A program made the translations under genes and the position numbers. From Clostridia bacterium (GTDB lineage Bacteria; Bacillota; Clostridia; UMGS1840): a stretch of 57,948 bases of DNA. The notes under the pieces were generated by a model that saw only the letters and a program-made list of their open reading frames with translations, ran no database searches and was not told where the DNA came from. This document shows, in pieces, positions 8,838 through 16,506 of this stretch. Within the stretch, counting starts at the first letter, position 1, and each line of letters begins with the position of its first letter. The DNA is taken from assembly GCA_017936745.1 (NCBI GenBank), contig JAGBEY010000002.1, positions 1 through 57,948 of the forward strand. The letters run 5' to 3'.

Positions 8838-10106
8838 TTATATGATACCGCTTTTTTTCACTTCCTCTACCGCAAGCATAAGACCTGCTTTGCCGTAGCC
8901 GTATGAAAGTGACCCTTGCATAAAGGCAGTATAGGGAGGCTTGATAGGAGCATCGGCAGAAAGCTCAATGGATGCTCCCTGCACAAATGCACCTGCCGCC
9001 ATAATCACCTGATCCTGATAACCGGGCATATCCCACGGTTCCGGGGAAACAAAAGAATCCACAGGTGCACCCTTCTGTATCCCTTTACAGAAGGAAATTA
9101 CCCCCTCGGGTTTCAAGAAGTCGATTGCCTGAATAATGCAATTTCTTTTTTCTTCGGGCTGAGGTGTCACAGAGAAGCCCAAATCCTTAAAAATCTGTGC
9201 ACACAGTGCAGCAGTTTTCAACGCCTGGCACACCACAAAGGGAGCAAAATAAAGCCCCTGAATCATCGAGCGTGTCAACCCCAGAGATGCACCTACTTCT
9301 TTTCCCAAACCGGGAGAAGTGAGTCTCATAGCACAAAGGTCGATATATTCTTTTTTTCCGGCAATGTAGCCACCGGTCAGAGCCAGACCCCCACCCGGAT
9401 TTTTGATGAGTGAACCGCAAACCAAATCCGCCCCGTATTTCGTAGGCTCGGAGGTGTTCACAAATTCTCCGTAACAATTGTCTACAATCACGATAATCTT
9501 GGGGTTGATTGCTTTCACCACCGAAATCATTTCTCCGATTTCTTCAGAAGATAAGGAAACACGGCTCTCATATCCTTTGGATCGTTGAATCAGAACCGCT
9601 TTGGTATCAGCAGGAACTCCGGTTCTGATAGCTTCCAAATCGGGTGCACCGTTTTTCAGCGGAATTTCACCGTAGGAAACACCAAACTCCTTTAAAGAGC
9701 CGGAATTTTCCCCACGGATACCGATGACCTCCTCCAAGGTATCGTAAGGTCTGCCCGTAACAGAGATAAAGGTATCCCCCGGACGAAGCACACCAAAAAA
9801 TGCAGTAGTCAGGGCATGAGTACCCGAAATGATGGTGTGGCGCACCAGTGCATCCTCACACTCAAAAATTTCGGCATACAAACGGTCTAAGGTATCTCTG
9901 CCGTGATCATCGTATCCATACCCGGTGGAAAAATTAAAATGGGTATCCGAAATACGGCACCGGGAAAATGCCCGCAGCACCCTTGCCTGATTATACTCGG
10001 AAATCTGCTCTAATTTCCGGAACACTGCTTCCAGCTTTTTTTCACTTTTTTCCACCAGAGCAACTGTCTCCCGGGACACTCCTAACAAATTAGCAAACTC
10101 ATTCAT
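8838..10106 (-). CDS. ynbB: YnbB-type PLP enzyme (methionine gamma-lyase family / aluminium resistance protein)
   Basis: A fold-type I PLP protein of 422 aa that matches the Cys/Met-metabolism lyase branch annotated as aluminium resistance protein. Visible are the N-terminal STGYGYDDHGRDTLDRLYAE segment, the PLP-phosphate region ISGTHALTTAFFG (about 93-105), Asp209 in IVIVDNCYGEFV, and the Schiff-base lysine K235 in GSLIKNPGGGLA. The true substrate of this family is not settled, so methionine lyase activity is a family label only. The start codon shares one base with the stop of the upstream ACT gene (TAATG), so the two are co-translated. Confidence 0.85.
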   Translation of the reverse strand: MNEFANLLGVSRETVALVEKSEKKLEAVFRKLEQISEYNQARVLRAFSRCRISDTHFNFSTGYGYDDHGRDTLDRLYAEIFECEDALVRHTIISGTHALTTAFFGVLRPGDTFISVTGRPYDTLEEVIGIRGENSGSLKEFGVSYGEIPLKNGAPDLEAIRTGVPADTKAVLIQRSKGYESRVSLSSEEIGEMISVVKAINPKIIVIVDNCYGEFVNTSEPTKYGADLVCGSLIKNPGGGLALTGGYIAGKKEYIDLCAMRLTSPGLGKEVGASLGLTRSMIQGLYFAPFVVCQALKTAALCAQIFKDLGFSVTPQPEEKRNCIIQAIDFLKPEGVISFCKGIQKGAPVDSFVSPEPWDMPGYQDQVIMAAGAFVQGASIELSADAPIKPPYTAFMQGSLSYGYGKAGLMLAVEEVKKSGII

Positions 10107-10537
10107 TACAGTTTATATACCTCGTCTGCAGAAACCAGCTTGATTGTTTCCATTGTTGCAATTTTTTCTACCTTTTCGGGGTCATCAATTTTTAAGATAA
10201 CCAGTGCATTACCGGCATGATTTCCCAAAAATGCATACATATATTCTACTTCAATCTGATGGTCGTTAAGCTCTTTCAGCACACTTGCCATACTGCCGGG
10301 AGTATCGTCAATCTCCACGGCAACCACTTTGGTAATACGAACGGTAAACTTGTTTTCACGAAGCACCTGATATGCTTTTTCCGGATCATTCACAATCATT
10401 CTGAGAATCCCGAAATCAGTAGTATCCGCTACCGAAACAGCACGAACATTGATATCATTTTTTGCTAAAATATCTGACACACTGAACAGTCTGCCACTGG
10501 AATTTTCCAGGAATACAGAAATCTGACTTACTAACAT
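10106..10537 (-). CDS. Tandem ACT-domain amino-acid-binding protein
   Basis: A small 143-aa protein made of two ACT domains (about 3-68 and 71-141) and nothing else. Each begins with a beta strand and the ligand-loop pattern seen in SQISVFLENSSGRLFSVSDI and VAVEIDDTPGSMASVLKELN. Such stand-alone ACT proteins sense amino acids or regulate a neighbouring enzyme. Coupling to the PLP lyase gene by a one-base overlap suggests it reports sulfur amino acid levels to that enzyme; this is inference. Confidence 0.85.
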   Translation of the reverse strand: MLVSQISVFLENSSGRLFSVSDILAKNDINVRAVSVADTTDFGILRMIVNDPEKAYQVLRENKFTVRITKVVAVEIDDTPGSMASVLKELNDHQIEVEYMYAFLGNHAGNALVILKIDDPEKVEKIATMETIKLVSADEVYKL

Positions 10538-10595
10538 AATGATTTCTCCTTTTTATGTATTTCACTGCACCGGGAACTTCCCTCTGCATATCTCT

Positions 10596-10623
10596 ATTAT
10601 ACAAATTTTAGAAAAAAAGTCAA
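10596..10623 (-). promoter_or_regulatory. Promoter for the ACT-ynbB operon
   Basis: On the minus strand TTGACT (10623-10618) and TATAAT (10601-10596) are spaced 16 bp apart, about 60 bp before the ACT gene start. It diverges from the tig promoter 130 bp away. Confidence 0.8.
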
Positions 10624-10753
10624 TGAGATACGCGTAAAAAACTTTTCTATATGAAAATATTTCACCAAAAAGCACAAAAAACACGGGTAAGTCTCCTTGT
10701 TTTTGAAGATTTTTTAGAAAATGTCAAAAAATACTAAAATTTTGAAAAAAGTC

Positions 10754-10781
10754 TTGAATTTTTTAAAATATATGGTATAAT
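10754..10781 (+). promoter_or_regulatory. Promoter for tig-clpP-clpX
   Basis: TTGAAT (10754-10759), 16-bp spacer, TATAAT (10776-10781) with TG one base before the -10 box (extended -10). I see no CtsR- or CIRCE-type operator around it. Confidence 0.8.
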
Positions 10782-10829
10782 AAATAAATGTTAAAAATCT
10801 CGAAAACAGATTTGGAGGAAACAAACAAC

Positions 10830-12371
10830 ATGAGTATCAAAGTGAAAGATTTAGGAAAAAATCAAGTAGAATTTTCCATCGCGGTAGACGCGGCAGCATT
10901 TAACGAAGCAATTGAAAAAGCTTACAGAAAAAATGTAAAAAGCATTTCTCTGCCCGGTTTCCGTAAAGGAAAAGCTCCCAAAGCTATGATTGAAAGAATG
11001 TATGGCGAAGGCATCTTCTTTGACGATGCAGTAAATGCCATTCTTCCCGAATTATATGAAAACGCAGTAAAAGAAGCAAATTTAGATGTAGTATCTCAGC
11101 CTGATGTTGATATTCCGGAAATTTCCAAAGAAGCAGGCTTTACCGCCGTATTCAAAGTGTTTGTAAGACCGGTTGTTACTGTGGAAAACTACAAAGGTAT
11201 CACCGCTAAAAAAGTTGTCTATACTGTAAAAGAAGAAGCTGTTGATGCAGAAATTGAAAGAATCAGAGAAAGAAACTCCAGAATCGTTCCCGTTGAGGAC
11301 AGAGCTGTAGAAAACGGCGATATCTGTAACATCGACTTTGAAGGCTTTGTTGACGGTGTTGCATTCCCCGGAGGAAAAGGTGATGCTTTTGATTTAACCA
11401 TCGGAAGCGGTCAGTTTATCCCCGGCTTTGAAGAACAGTTAATCGGCCACGGAACCGGCGATGATGTAACCGTAAACGTTACCTTCCCCGAAGAATACCA
11501 TGCAGACGAATTAAAAGGCAAAGCTGCTGAATTCAAAGTAAAAATCAACAAAGTAACCAGAAAAGAACTGCCCGAAGCTGACGATGACCTGGCTCAGGAA
11601 GCGTCTGAATTTGATACCTTGGCTGAATTTAAAGCAGATATCAAAGAAAAAATGCAGAAACAGCTGGATGAAAGAGCAACCGTTCAGTTTGAAAACGAAG
11701 TGGTTGACCAGATTGCAAACGGCGTAGAAGTTGACATTCCCGAAGCGATGATTCAGGAAAGAGTAAATATGCTGGCAAGAGATTTTGATAACGGCTTAAT
11801 GCAGCAGGGCATCAACAGAGAAATGTATCTGAAATACACCGGTATGGATGAACAGACTTATTTAGGTCAGTTCAAGCAGAATGCGGAAATTCAGGTAAAA
11901 TCCATGCTGGTTCTGGAAGCCATTGCAAAACAGGAAGCAATCGAAGCAACCGATGCTGACTTAGACGAAGAAAAAGAAAAATTGAGCAGTTACTACGGTA
12001 TTGAAAAAGACAAAATTTCCAACTTCGTTCCGGATGAAGATCTGAAAAAAGATATCATCATCAGAAAAGCAGTTGACTTTGTAAAAGACAATGCAATCTG
12101 TCAGGAAATTTCTGAAGAAGAAGCAATGGCAGAACAGGCTGCAAAAGCAGAAGAAAAGAAAGCAGCTCCCAAGAAAACTGCTGCAAAGAAATCCACTGCA
12201 AAAAAAGCAGCAGACGGTGAAGAAAAAGAAGCTGCTCCTAAAAAGACTGCAGCGAAAAAAACCACCACTGCAAAGAAAACCACTGCGAAAAAAGCAGCAG
12301 ACGGTGAAGAAAAAAAAGCTGCTCCCAAGAAAACCACTACCAGAAAGAAAAAAACCGAAGACGCTGAGTAA
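10830..12371 (+). CDS. tig: Trigger factor with a histone-like Lys/Ala-rich C-terminal tail
   Basis: Trigger factor is the ribosome-bound chaperone and prolyl isomerase that meets nascent chains. The start at ATG 10830 (MSIKVKDLGKNQVEF) is set by TTGGAGG upstream; an ATG 14 codons earlier lacks a site. The order is the ribosome-docking domain with the signature GFRKGKAPKAMIE (about 43-55), the FKBP-type PPIase domain (about 150-240; FEGFVDGVAFPGGKG) and the C-terminal chaperone arms to about 430. The protein is about 513 aa, some 75 longer than usual, because residues from about 437 form a low-complexity tail of AAPKKTAAKK and ADGEEKK blocks. It heads an operon with clpP and clpX. Confidence 0.95.
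   Translation: MSIKVKDLGKNQVEFSIAVDAAAFNEAIEKAYRKNVKSISLPGFRKGKAPKAMIERMYGEGIFFDDAVNAILPELYENAVKEANLDVVSQPDVDIPEISKEAGFTAVFKVFVRPVVTVENYKGITAKKVVYTVKEEAVDAEIERIRERNSRIVPVEDRAVENGDICNIDFEGFVDGVAFPGGKGDAFDLTIGSGQFIPGFEEQLIGHGTGDDVTVNVTFPEEYHADELKGKAAEFKVKINKVTRKELPEADDDLAQEASEFDTLAEFKADIKEKMQKQLDERATVQFENEVVDQIANGVEVDIPEAMIQERVNMLARDFDNGLMQQGINREMYLKYTGMDEQTYLGQFKQNAEIQVKSMLVLEAIAKQEAIEATDADLDEEKEKLSSYYGIEKDKISNFVPDEDLKKDIIIRKAVDFVKDNAICQEISEEEAMAEQAAKAEEKKAAPKKTAAKKSTAKKAADGEEKEAAPKKTAAKKTTTAKKTTAKKAADGEEKKAAPKKTTTRKKKTEDAE
12146..12358 (+). repeat. Low-complexity repeat coding the trigger factor tail
   Basis: A unit that begins AAAAAAGCAGCAGACGGTGA appears at about 12201 and again at about 12288, and an older related copy lies near 12146. 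The copies differ only at scattered positions. They encode the motif ADGEEKxAAPKKTAAKK and are in frame with tig. The region probably grew by slippage or unequal exchange, so copy number may vary between strains. Confidence 0.85.
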
Positions 12372-12395
12372 TTACTCCGAAAGGATTTGAAAACT

Positions 12396-12977
12396 ATGAG
12401 TTTAGTCCCCTACGTTGTGGAACAAACCAGCCGCGGAGAAAGAACCTATGACATTTTTTCCCGCCTGTTAAAAGACCGAATCATTTTTTTGGCAGATGAA
12501 GTAAACGATGCCACCGCCAGCTTAGTGGTTGCACAGCTTCTCTTTTTAGAAGCAGAAGACCCGGATAAGGATATCCAGCTATACATCAACAGCCCCGGCG
12601 GTTCTATCACCGCAGGAATGGCAATTTACGACACCATGCAATATGTAAAGCCCGATGTTTCTACCATTTGTATCGGGATGGCAGCATCTATGGGAGCATT
12701 TCTCTTAAGCGCAGGTGCTCCCGGCAAAAGACTGGCTCTGCCCAATTCTGAAATTATGATTCACCAGCCCTTAGGCGGTATGCAAGGGCAAGCAACCGAT
12801 ATTAAAATTCATGCAGATAGAATCTTAAAAATGAAAGACCAGTTAAACAAAATTTTAAGTGAAAGAACCGGTCAACCGCTGGAGACCATCCAGAAGGATA
12901 CCGAGCGTGACAATTTTATGTCGGCAGCGGAAGCTATGGCTTACGGCTTAATTGATAAGGTAATCGAAAAAAGATAA
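12396..12977 (+). CDS. clpP: ATP-dependent Clp protease proteolytic subunit ClpP
   Basis: This is the serine protease of the ClpXP and ClpAP/CP machines. It has 193 aa from ATG 12396, behind AAAGGA; a TTG three codons upstream is less likely. The catalytic triad is Ser98 in GMAASMGAF, His123 in MIHQPLGG and Asp172 in DTERDNFM. The conserved YINSPGGS segment and the Tyr-rich N-terminal loop ([17 protein letters not shown]) are intact, as is the oligomer handle [13 protein letters not shown]. It sits 24 bp after tig and 81 bp before clpX, the usual Bacillota order. Confidence 0.98.
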   Translation: MSLVPYVVEQTSRGERTYDIFSRLLKDRIIFLADEVNDATASLVVAQLLFLEAEDPDKDIQLYINSPGGSITAGMAIYDTMQYVKPDVSTICIGMAASMGAFLLSAGAPGKRLALPNSEIMIHQPLGGMQGQATDIKIHADRILKMKDQLNKILSERTGQPLETIQKDTERDNFMSAAEAMAYGLIDKVIEKR

Positions 12978-13021
12978 CAAAACATAGTGGCGTGACGGAG
13001 TGTTCGTTGCGCCATTTTGTT
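12976..13021 (+). other. Hairpin in the clpP-clpX intergenic gap
   Basis: AACAAAAC (12976-12983) and GTGGCG pair with CGCCATTTTGTT (13010-13021) around a 17-base loop. No T-run follows, so a processing site or a partial attenuator is more likely than a terminator. It may set different levels of ClpP and ClpX. Confidence 0.5.
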
Positions 13022-13058
13022 AGAAGAAACAAATCATCCTACAGAAAGCAGGTAAACT

Positions 13059-14309
13059 ATGTCAAACAGAAGAAATGACGAACAGCAATTCTGCTACTTT
13101 TGCGGTAAATCTGCCGGAGAAGTAGAGCAGATTGTTACCGGTGGCGCAGCAAGCATTTGTGACGAATGTATCCTCAGCTGCTATGAGCTGATTACCGGCA
13201 CCGGTGTCGGACATGCCAAAAAGAAAAAGAATAAAGACACCGATGATGAAATTACCATTTTAAAACCAAAAGAAATCAAAGAAAAGCTGGATGAATATGT
13301 CATCGGTCAGGAAAAAGCAAAAATTGCACTGTCTGTTGCCGTATATAATCACTATAAAAGAGTGAATACGAAAAAAGCATCCGAGGATGACACTGAGTTG
13401 AAAAAGAGTAACGTGCTTTTGTTGGGACCCACCGGTTCAGGAAAAACTCTTTTAGCGCAAACTCTGGCAAAAATTTTAAATGTTCCCTTTGCCATCACTG
13501 ATGCTACTACCTTAACCGAAGCCGGTTATGTGGGAGAAGATGTGGAAAACATTCTGCTTCGTCTCATTCAGGCAGCTGATTTCGACATCGAAAAAGCGCA
13601 AAAAGGAATCATCTACATTGACGAAATCGACAAAATTGCCAGAAAGTCGGAAAATCCGTCTATTACCCGTGATGTCAGCGGCGAAGGAGTTCAGCAGGCA
13701 CTCTTAAAAATTATTGAAGGAACGGTTGCCAATGTACCTCCCCAGGGCGGCAGAAAGCATCCCCATCAGGAATTTTTGTCTATTGATACCTCCAACATTT
13801 TATTTATCTGCGGTGGTGCATTTGACGGTATCGAAAAAATCATTGAAAAGAGAAGCAAAGAATCTTCCCTTGGATTCAATGCACAGATTCAATCCAAAAA
13901 AGATATCTCAAAATCAAAATTACTTGCCGATATCACTCCTCAGGATTTATTGAAATTCGGCTTGATTCCCGAATTTGCAGGCAGACTCCCCGTGATTGTT
14001 GCTTTGGAAGAACTATCCAAGGAGGCACTGCTCCGAGTGTTATTAGAACCCAAAAACTCGGTCATCAAACAATATCAGAAGCTCATGCAGTTTGACAATA
14101 CTGAGCTGGAATTTGAGCAGGATGCACTGGAAGAAATCGTAGAAAAAGCGCTGGACAGAAATACCGGTGCAAGAGGGTTACGTTCTATTGTAGAAAATGC
14201 ATTGATGGACATTATGTACGAAACTCCCTCAGACGATTCCATAAAAAAGGTAATCATTACAAAAGAAAGCATCAACGGTACAGAAAAACCAAAAATCGTA
14301 AAAGAATAA
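13059..14309 (+). CDS. clpX: ATP-dependent Clp protease ATP-binding subunit ClpX
   Basis: AAA+ unfoldase that feeds substrates to ClpP. Its 416 aa hold the N-terminal zinc-binding dimer domain (Cys12, Cys15, Cys34, Cys37), Walker A GPTGSGKT near 125, the pore-loop region [17 protein letters not shown], Walker [14 protein letters not shown], the RKHPHQEF segment and the C-terminal small domain ([17 protein letters not shown]). ATG 13059 follows AAGCAGG. A strong terminator closes the operon. Confidence 0.98.
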   Translation: MSNRRNDEQQFCYFCGKSAGEVEQIVTGGAASICDECILSCYELITGTGVGHAKKKKNKDTDDEITILKPKEIKEKLDEYVIGQEKAKIALSVAVYNHYKRVNTKKASEDDTELKKSNVLLLGPTGSGKTLLAQTLAKILNVPFAITDATTLTEAGYVGEDVENILLRLIQAADFDIEKAQKGIIYIDEIDKIARKSENPSITRDVSGEGVQQALLKIIEGTVANVPPQGGRKHPHQEFLSIDTSNILFICGGAFDGIEKIIEKRSKESSLGFNAQIQSKKDISKSKLLADITPQDLLKFGLIPEFAGRLPVIVALEELSKEALLRVLLEPKNSVIKQYQKLMQFDNTELEFEQDALEEIVEKALDRNTGARGLRSIVENALMDIMYETPSDDSIKKVIITKESINGTEKPKIVKE

Positions 14310-14318
14310 ACGAGAAAA

Positions 14319-14356
14319 CGGAGCGGCATAAACCGCTCCGTTCTTATTATTTTATC
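14319..14356 (+). terminator. Intrinsic terminator after clpX
   Basis: CGGAGCGG (14319-14326) pairs with CCGCTCCG (14333-14340) around CATAAA and is followed by a T-rich tail. The A-rich left flank gives a weaker terminator on the minus strand for the small ORF at 14393. Confidence 0.88.
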
Positions 14357-14392
14357 TTGTTATTGTAACAGTTTCACAAGTGGAAACAGGGC

Positions 14393-14521
14393 TTATATTA
14401 TCTGTTGAATACCAAGTAAATATTTTTGCATATATGGCATTGCTATTACGATTTCATCTTCTGGTTGTGTTTTCTTGCCGTGTCCTTCTTTTGTTTTTTT
14501 CTTATACTCTTGTTCTTCCAT
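14393..14521 (-). CDS. Small basic/acidic ORF of unknown function (42 aa)
   Basis: I do not recognise this protein. ATG 14521 has a strong TTGGAGGCGGATGTT leader and a TATAAT box 20 bp upstream, so translation is plausible. The product begins MEEQEYKKKTKEGHGKKTQ and ends EIVIAMPYMQKYLLGIQQII: a charged Lys-rich first half and a hydrophobic, possibly helical second half. It diverges from the structured RNA gene; the two promoters lie within about 60 bp. Its 3' end faces the clpX terminator. Functions such as a small regulator or a toxin-like peptide are open; nothing in the sequence decides this. Confidence 0.6.
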   Translation of the reverse strand: MEEQEYKKKTKEGHGKKTQPEDEIVIAMPYMQKYLLGIQQII

Positions 14522-14540
14522 AACATCCGCCTCCAAAAAT

Positions 14541-14567
14541 ATTATAGCACATCTACAAAAAAGTAAA
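14541..14567 (-). promoter_or_regulatory. Extended -10 promoter for the 42-aa ORF
   Basis: On the minus strand TATAAT (14546-14541) is preceded by TGC (extended -10) and by TTTACT (14567-14562) at 15 bp. It is back-to-back with the consensus promoter at 14574. Confidence 0.65.
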
Positions 14568-14573
14568 GAGAGG

Positions 14574-14602
14574 TTGACATTAAAATCCAATGGTGGTATA
14601 AT
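14574..14602 (+). promoter_or_regulatory. Perfect SigA promoter for the structured RNA
   Basis: TTGACA (14574-14579), 17 bp, TATAAT (14597-14602), with TGG directly before the -10 box. The predicted transcript start is near 14609. A promoter this strong, followed by no ORF for 300 bp, marks an RNA gene. Confidence 0.9.
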
Positions 14603-14608
14603 ATAGTC

Positions 14609-14850
14609 ACCACATATTTTACTTTAATCTCTTTATTCGGATATTCTTTTGGAATGTCTTTATTTTGCTATGCTATTTTTATCAAATAGTTATCAATCCA
14701 AATTTTGTGTTTTGAAAAAAACGCAGGCTAAAATATTGAGATCAATTTGGATTGAGAATATTCGTTAGAGTAAAATGTGTGGTAACATGGAATCTAAAGC
14801 CTCGTTTTTTGTGCGTGGTGCAGATTTCTGTTGCCACGCATTTTTTAATT
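14609..14850 (+). ncRNA. Structured noncoding RNA, 6S-RNA-like candidate
   Basis: About 240 nt between a perfect promoter and an intrinsic terminator, with no ORF. A long closing stem joins CCACATATTTTACTTTAA (14610-14627) to TTAGAGTAAAATGTGTGG (14765-14782). Next come CGGATATTC pairing with GAATATTCG (14756-14764), then TCAATCCAAATT (14693-14704) with AATTTGGATTGA (14744-14755). An apical hairpin GTGTTTT-GAAA-AAAACGC lies inside, and a side hairpin CTATTT-TTATC-AAATAG lies in the 5' strand. G-U pairs in the stems suggest selection on pairing. The long rod interrupted by one large one-sided loop resembles 6S RNA, the RNA polymerase decoy. I cannot confirm the class. An attenuating leader of the stalk-domain gene is the main alternative. 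Confidence 0.6.
14811..14850 (+). terminator. Terminator of the structured RNA
   Basis: GTGCGTGGTGCAG (14811-14823) pairs with CTGTTGCCACGCAT (14828-14841), followed by six T. The right arm could instead pair with GCGTG at 14851-14855, a possible switch between two structures. Confidence 0.85.
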
Positions 14851-14857
14851 GCGTGAG

Positions 14858-14911
14858 AATTTAGAAAGGAGTTATTTTATTCACTCATTAAAACTGTCAA
14901 TTTAGAAAGGA
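14858..14911 (+). repeat. 13-bp direct repeat carrying two Shine-Dalgarno-like sites
   Basis: AATTTAGAAAGGA occurs at 14858-14870 and again at 14899-14911. Only the second copy is placed to serve the ATG at 14920. The first, AAAGGAG, has no start codon in range. Confidence 0.7.
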
Positions 14912-14919
14912 CGTAAAAA

Positions 14920-16275
14920 ATGAAACGGATTTTTTTAATTTTATTAGTTTTGTCTATGGTTTTATCTTTTAATGTTTCAACATTTGCAAATGATGAAATC
15001 TCAGTCATACTGAACGGTAATAAAATTATATTTGATGTTACACCACAAATTATAAACAACCGAACTATGGTTCCTCTTCGTGCCATTTTTGAAGCACTTG
15101 GAGCTACCGTTAGTTGGAATGGTGAAACACAAACCGTAACTTCAACAAAAAACAACACGACCATATCTTTAACAATTGAATCCCCTTCTATGATTGTAAA
15201 CAATCAACATATTTCACTCGATAGCCCTGCTTGTATTGTAGATGGTCGTACACTAGTACCTGTCAGAGCAATTTCAGAAGCATTTGGCATAAGCGTTGAT
15301 TGGGATAATGCAACCAGAACAGTATTAATCAATTCTTTTAACGGATATAAAAGATTAGCTGATTTTATGAAACAATCTAATACAAGCAAATTACTGCTAT
15401 ATTCTTTTAGCTGTGCCATAGGTTCTACTCACTGGAGTTGCGACTATCTTAGCGAGGACAATATTAGAAATGTTTATTCATTGCTCTATGACGAACCATA
15501 CAACCTACGGTTAATTCTTTCCGCTGATTGTGTCACATCAACTTATGAATTAAGAAAAAAAGACGCTGATAGCGGAAAAAGAAGTGTTGTTTTAACAGGT
15601 TCCTTTGATAATTCTTCTATCACTTACGATTCTACAACATTGCCCTACGATACTAATAAGGGATTCGATGATAGTGAATCTGTTTATGCCTGTAAGTTAG
15701 TAAAAACTGTATTATCCGAATTAGAAAAAAACTTGCCCGAAATTCCGGTAGCAGATTTGGGATTTATCAATTACATTGATCCCAATATCAAACCGCAAAA
15801 TTATACTGATATCTCTTCCGAAATAAATCAAATCAACACCTATATTGCTCAATCCCTATATCCGGAAGCAATCGAACTTTGCGACAACACACTCAAGAAA
15901 CCAAATCTATCTCCCGCTATGCAACAACAACTATCCGGTTTATTATATTCGGCACAAACCAAATACGATGATTATTTGGCTAAGAGTTTGGAAAAACTCT
16001 TAACAGATGAAAATAAAAACCGTATGTATGAAAACTGTAAATCAAAAATCTTAGTCAAGGTAAACAATCCTTCAACGATTAATTTTATAAAAGCAGGATA
16101 CACCACGGAAGCAGATGGAATACATGTTTCTGTAAATTATGAAACAGCAAACTCATTTGGAGTTTATTCTAATTATTATGCCTTTTTTGTCTTTAATAAA
16201 GATTTGTATATGACAAAACAAGTGATACCACCAGAAAAAAATGTAAATCTTGATGTTATCATAACTCCTAAATAA
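14920..16275 (+). CDS. Secreted stalk-domain (copper amine oxidase N-terminal-like) protein
   Basis: A 451-aa exported protein. After a signal peptide (MKRIFLILLVLSMVLSFNVS, cleavage near Ala24) come two copies of the stalk module common in Clostridia: ISVILNGNKIIFDVTPQIIN with MVPLRAIFEALGATVSW (about 28-85), and a second round ending LVPVRAISEAFGISVDWDNA (about 85-140). The remaining 310 residues, including a possible helical segment near 300-370, match nothing I know. Codon use is more AT-rich than in neighbouring operons, for example Asn and Lys in AT-ending codons. No membrane anchor or SLH is seen. A role at the cell surface is likely; the copper-enzyme name does not imply oxidase activity. 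Confidence 0.8.
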   Translation: MKRIFLILLVLSMVLSFNVSTFANDEISVILNGNKIIFDVTPQIINNRTMVPLRAIFEALGATVSWNGETQTVTSTKNNTTISLTIESPSMIVNNQHISLDSPACIVDGRTLVPVRAISEAFGISVDWDNATRTVLINSFNGYKRLADFMKQSNTSKLLLYSFSCAIGSTHWSCDYLSEDNIRNVYSLLYDEPYNLRLILSADCVTSTYELRKKDADSGKRSVVLTGSFDNSSITYDSTTLPYDTNKGFDDSESVYACKLVKTVLSELEKNLPEIPVADLGFINYIDPNIKPQNYTDISSEINQINTYIAQSLYPEAIELCDNTLKKPNLSPAMQQQLSGLLYSAQTKYDDYLAKSLEKLLTDENKNRMYENCKSKILVKVNNPSTINFIKAGYTTEADGIHVSVNYETANSFGVYSNYYAFFVFNKDLYMTKQVIPPEKNVNLDVIITPK

Positions 16276-16314
16276 AAAAGTAGAATTGTTTTTCTGAGCC
16301 TGACATAATGATAT

Positions 16315-16352
16315 AAAAAAGTCCCATTATCTAAGATAAATGGGACTTTTTT
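16315..16352. terminator. Bidirectional intrinsic terminator
   Basis: AAAAAAGTCCCAT (16315-16327) pairs with ATGGGACTTTTTT (16340-16352). It closes the stalk-domain gene on the plus strand and could also stop minus-strand transcripts from the GGGtGRT gene. Confidence 0.88.
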
Positions 16353-16506
16353 ATTGATTCTATTTCATAAAAAAGAAGACCTTGAACTATTCCCCTTTGT
16401 AAACTGCTTCAAATTGCCGTGGATTGTGCCTTTTAAAAAACGAGCTATATTGCTATATGCGAAATTTTTTAAAAAGTGCAAGATACGGTAATTTTAACAG
16501 TTTCAA

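Noticed and set aside
12101..12390. Two long low-complexity ORFs over the trigger factor tail
   Set aside because: They are alternative frames of the A-rich repeat. The tig frame continues the trigger factor without a break.
14609..14860. T-box or known metabolite riboswitch upstream of the stalk-domain gene
   Set aside because: No T-box motif (AGGGTGGNACCGCG) and no purine, TPP, SAM, cobalamin or lysine core that I recognise; the element is kept as an unclassified structured RNA.
14877..15203. A 108-codon minus-strand ORF over the stalk gene start
   Set aside because: It is antisense to the signal peptide and first stalk module and has no ribosome site.
16353..16506. Gene in the gap between the stalk-domain terminator and the GGGtGRT gene
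   Set aside because: No ORF with a start and ribosome site, no strong stem; nothing supportable is seen there.
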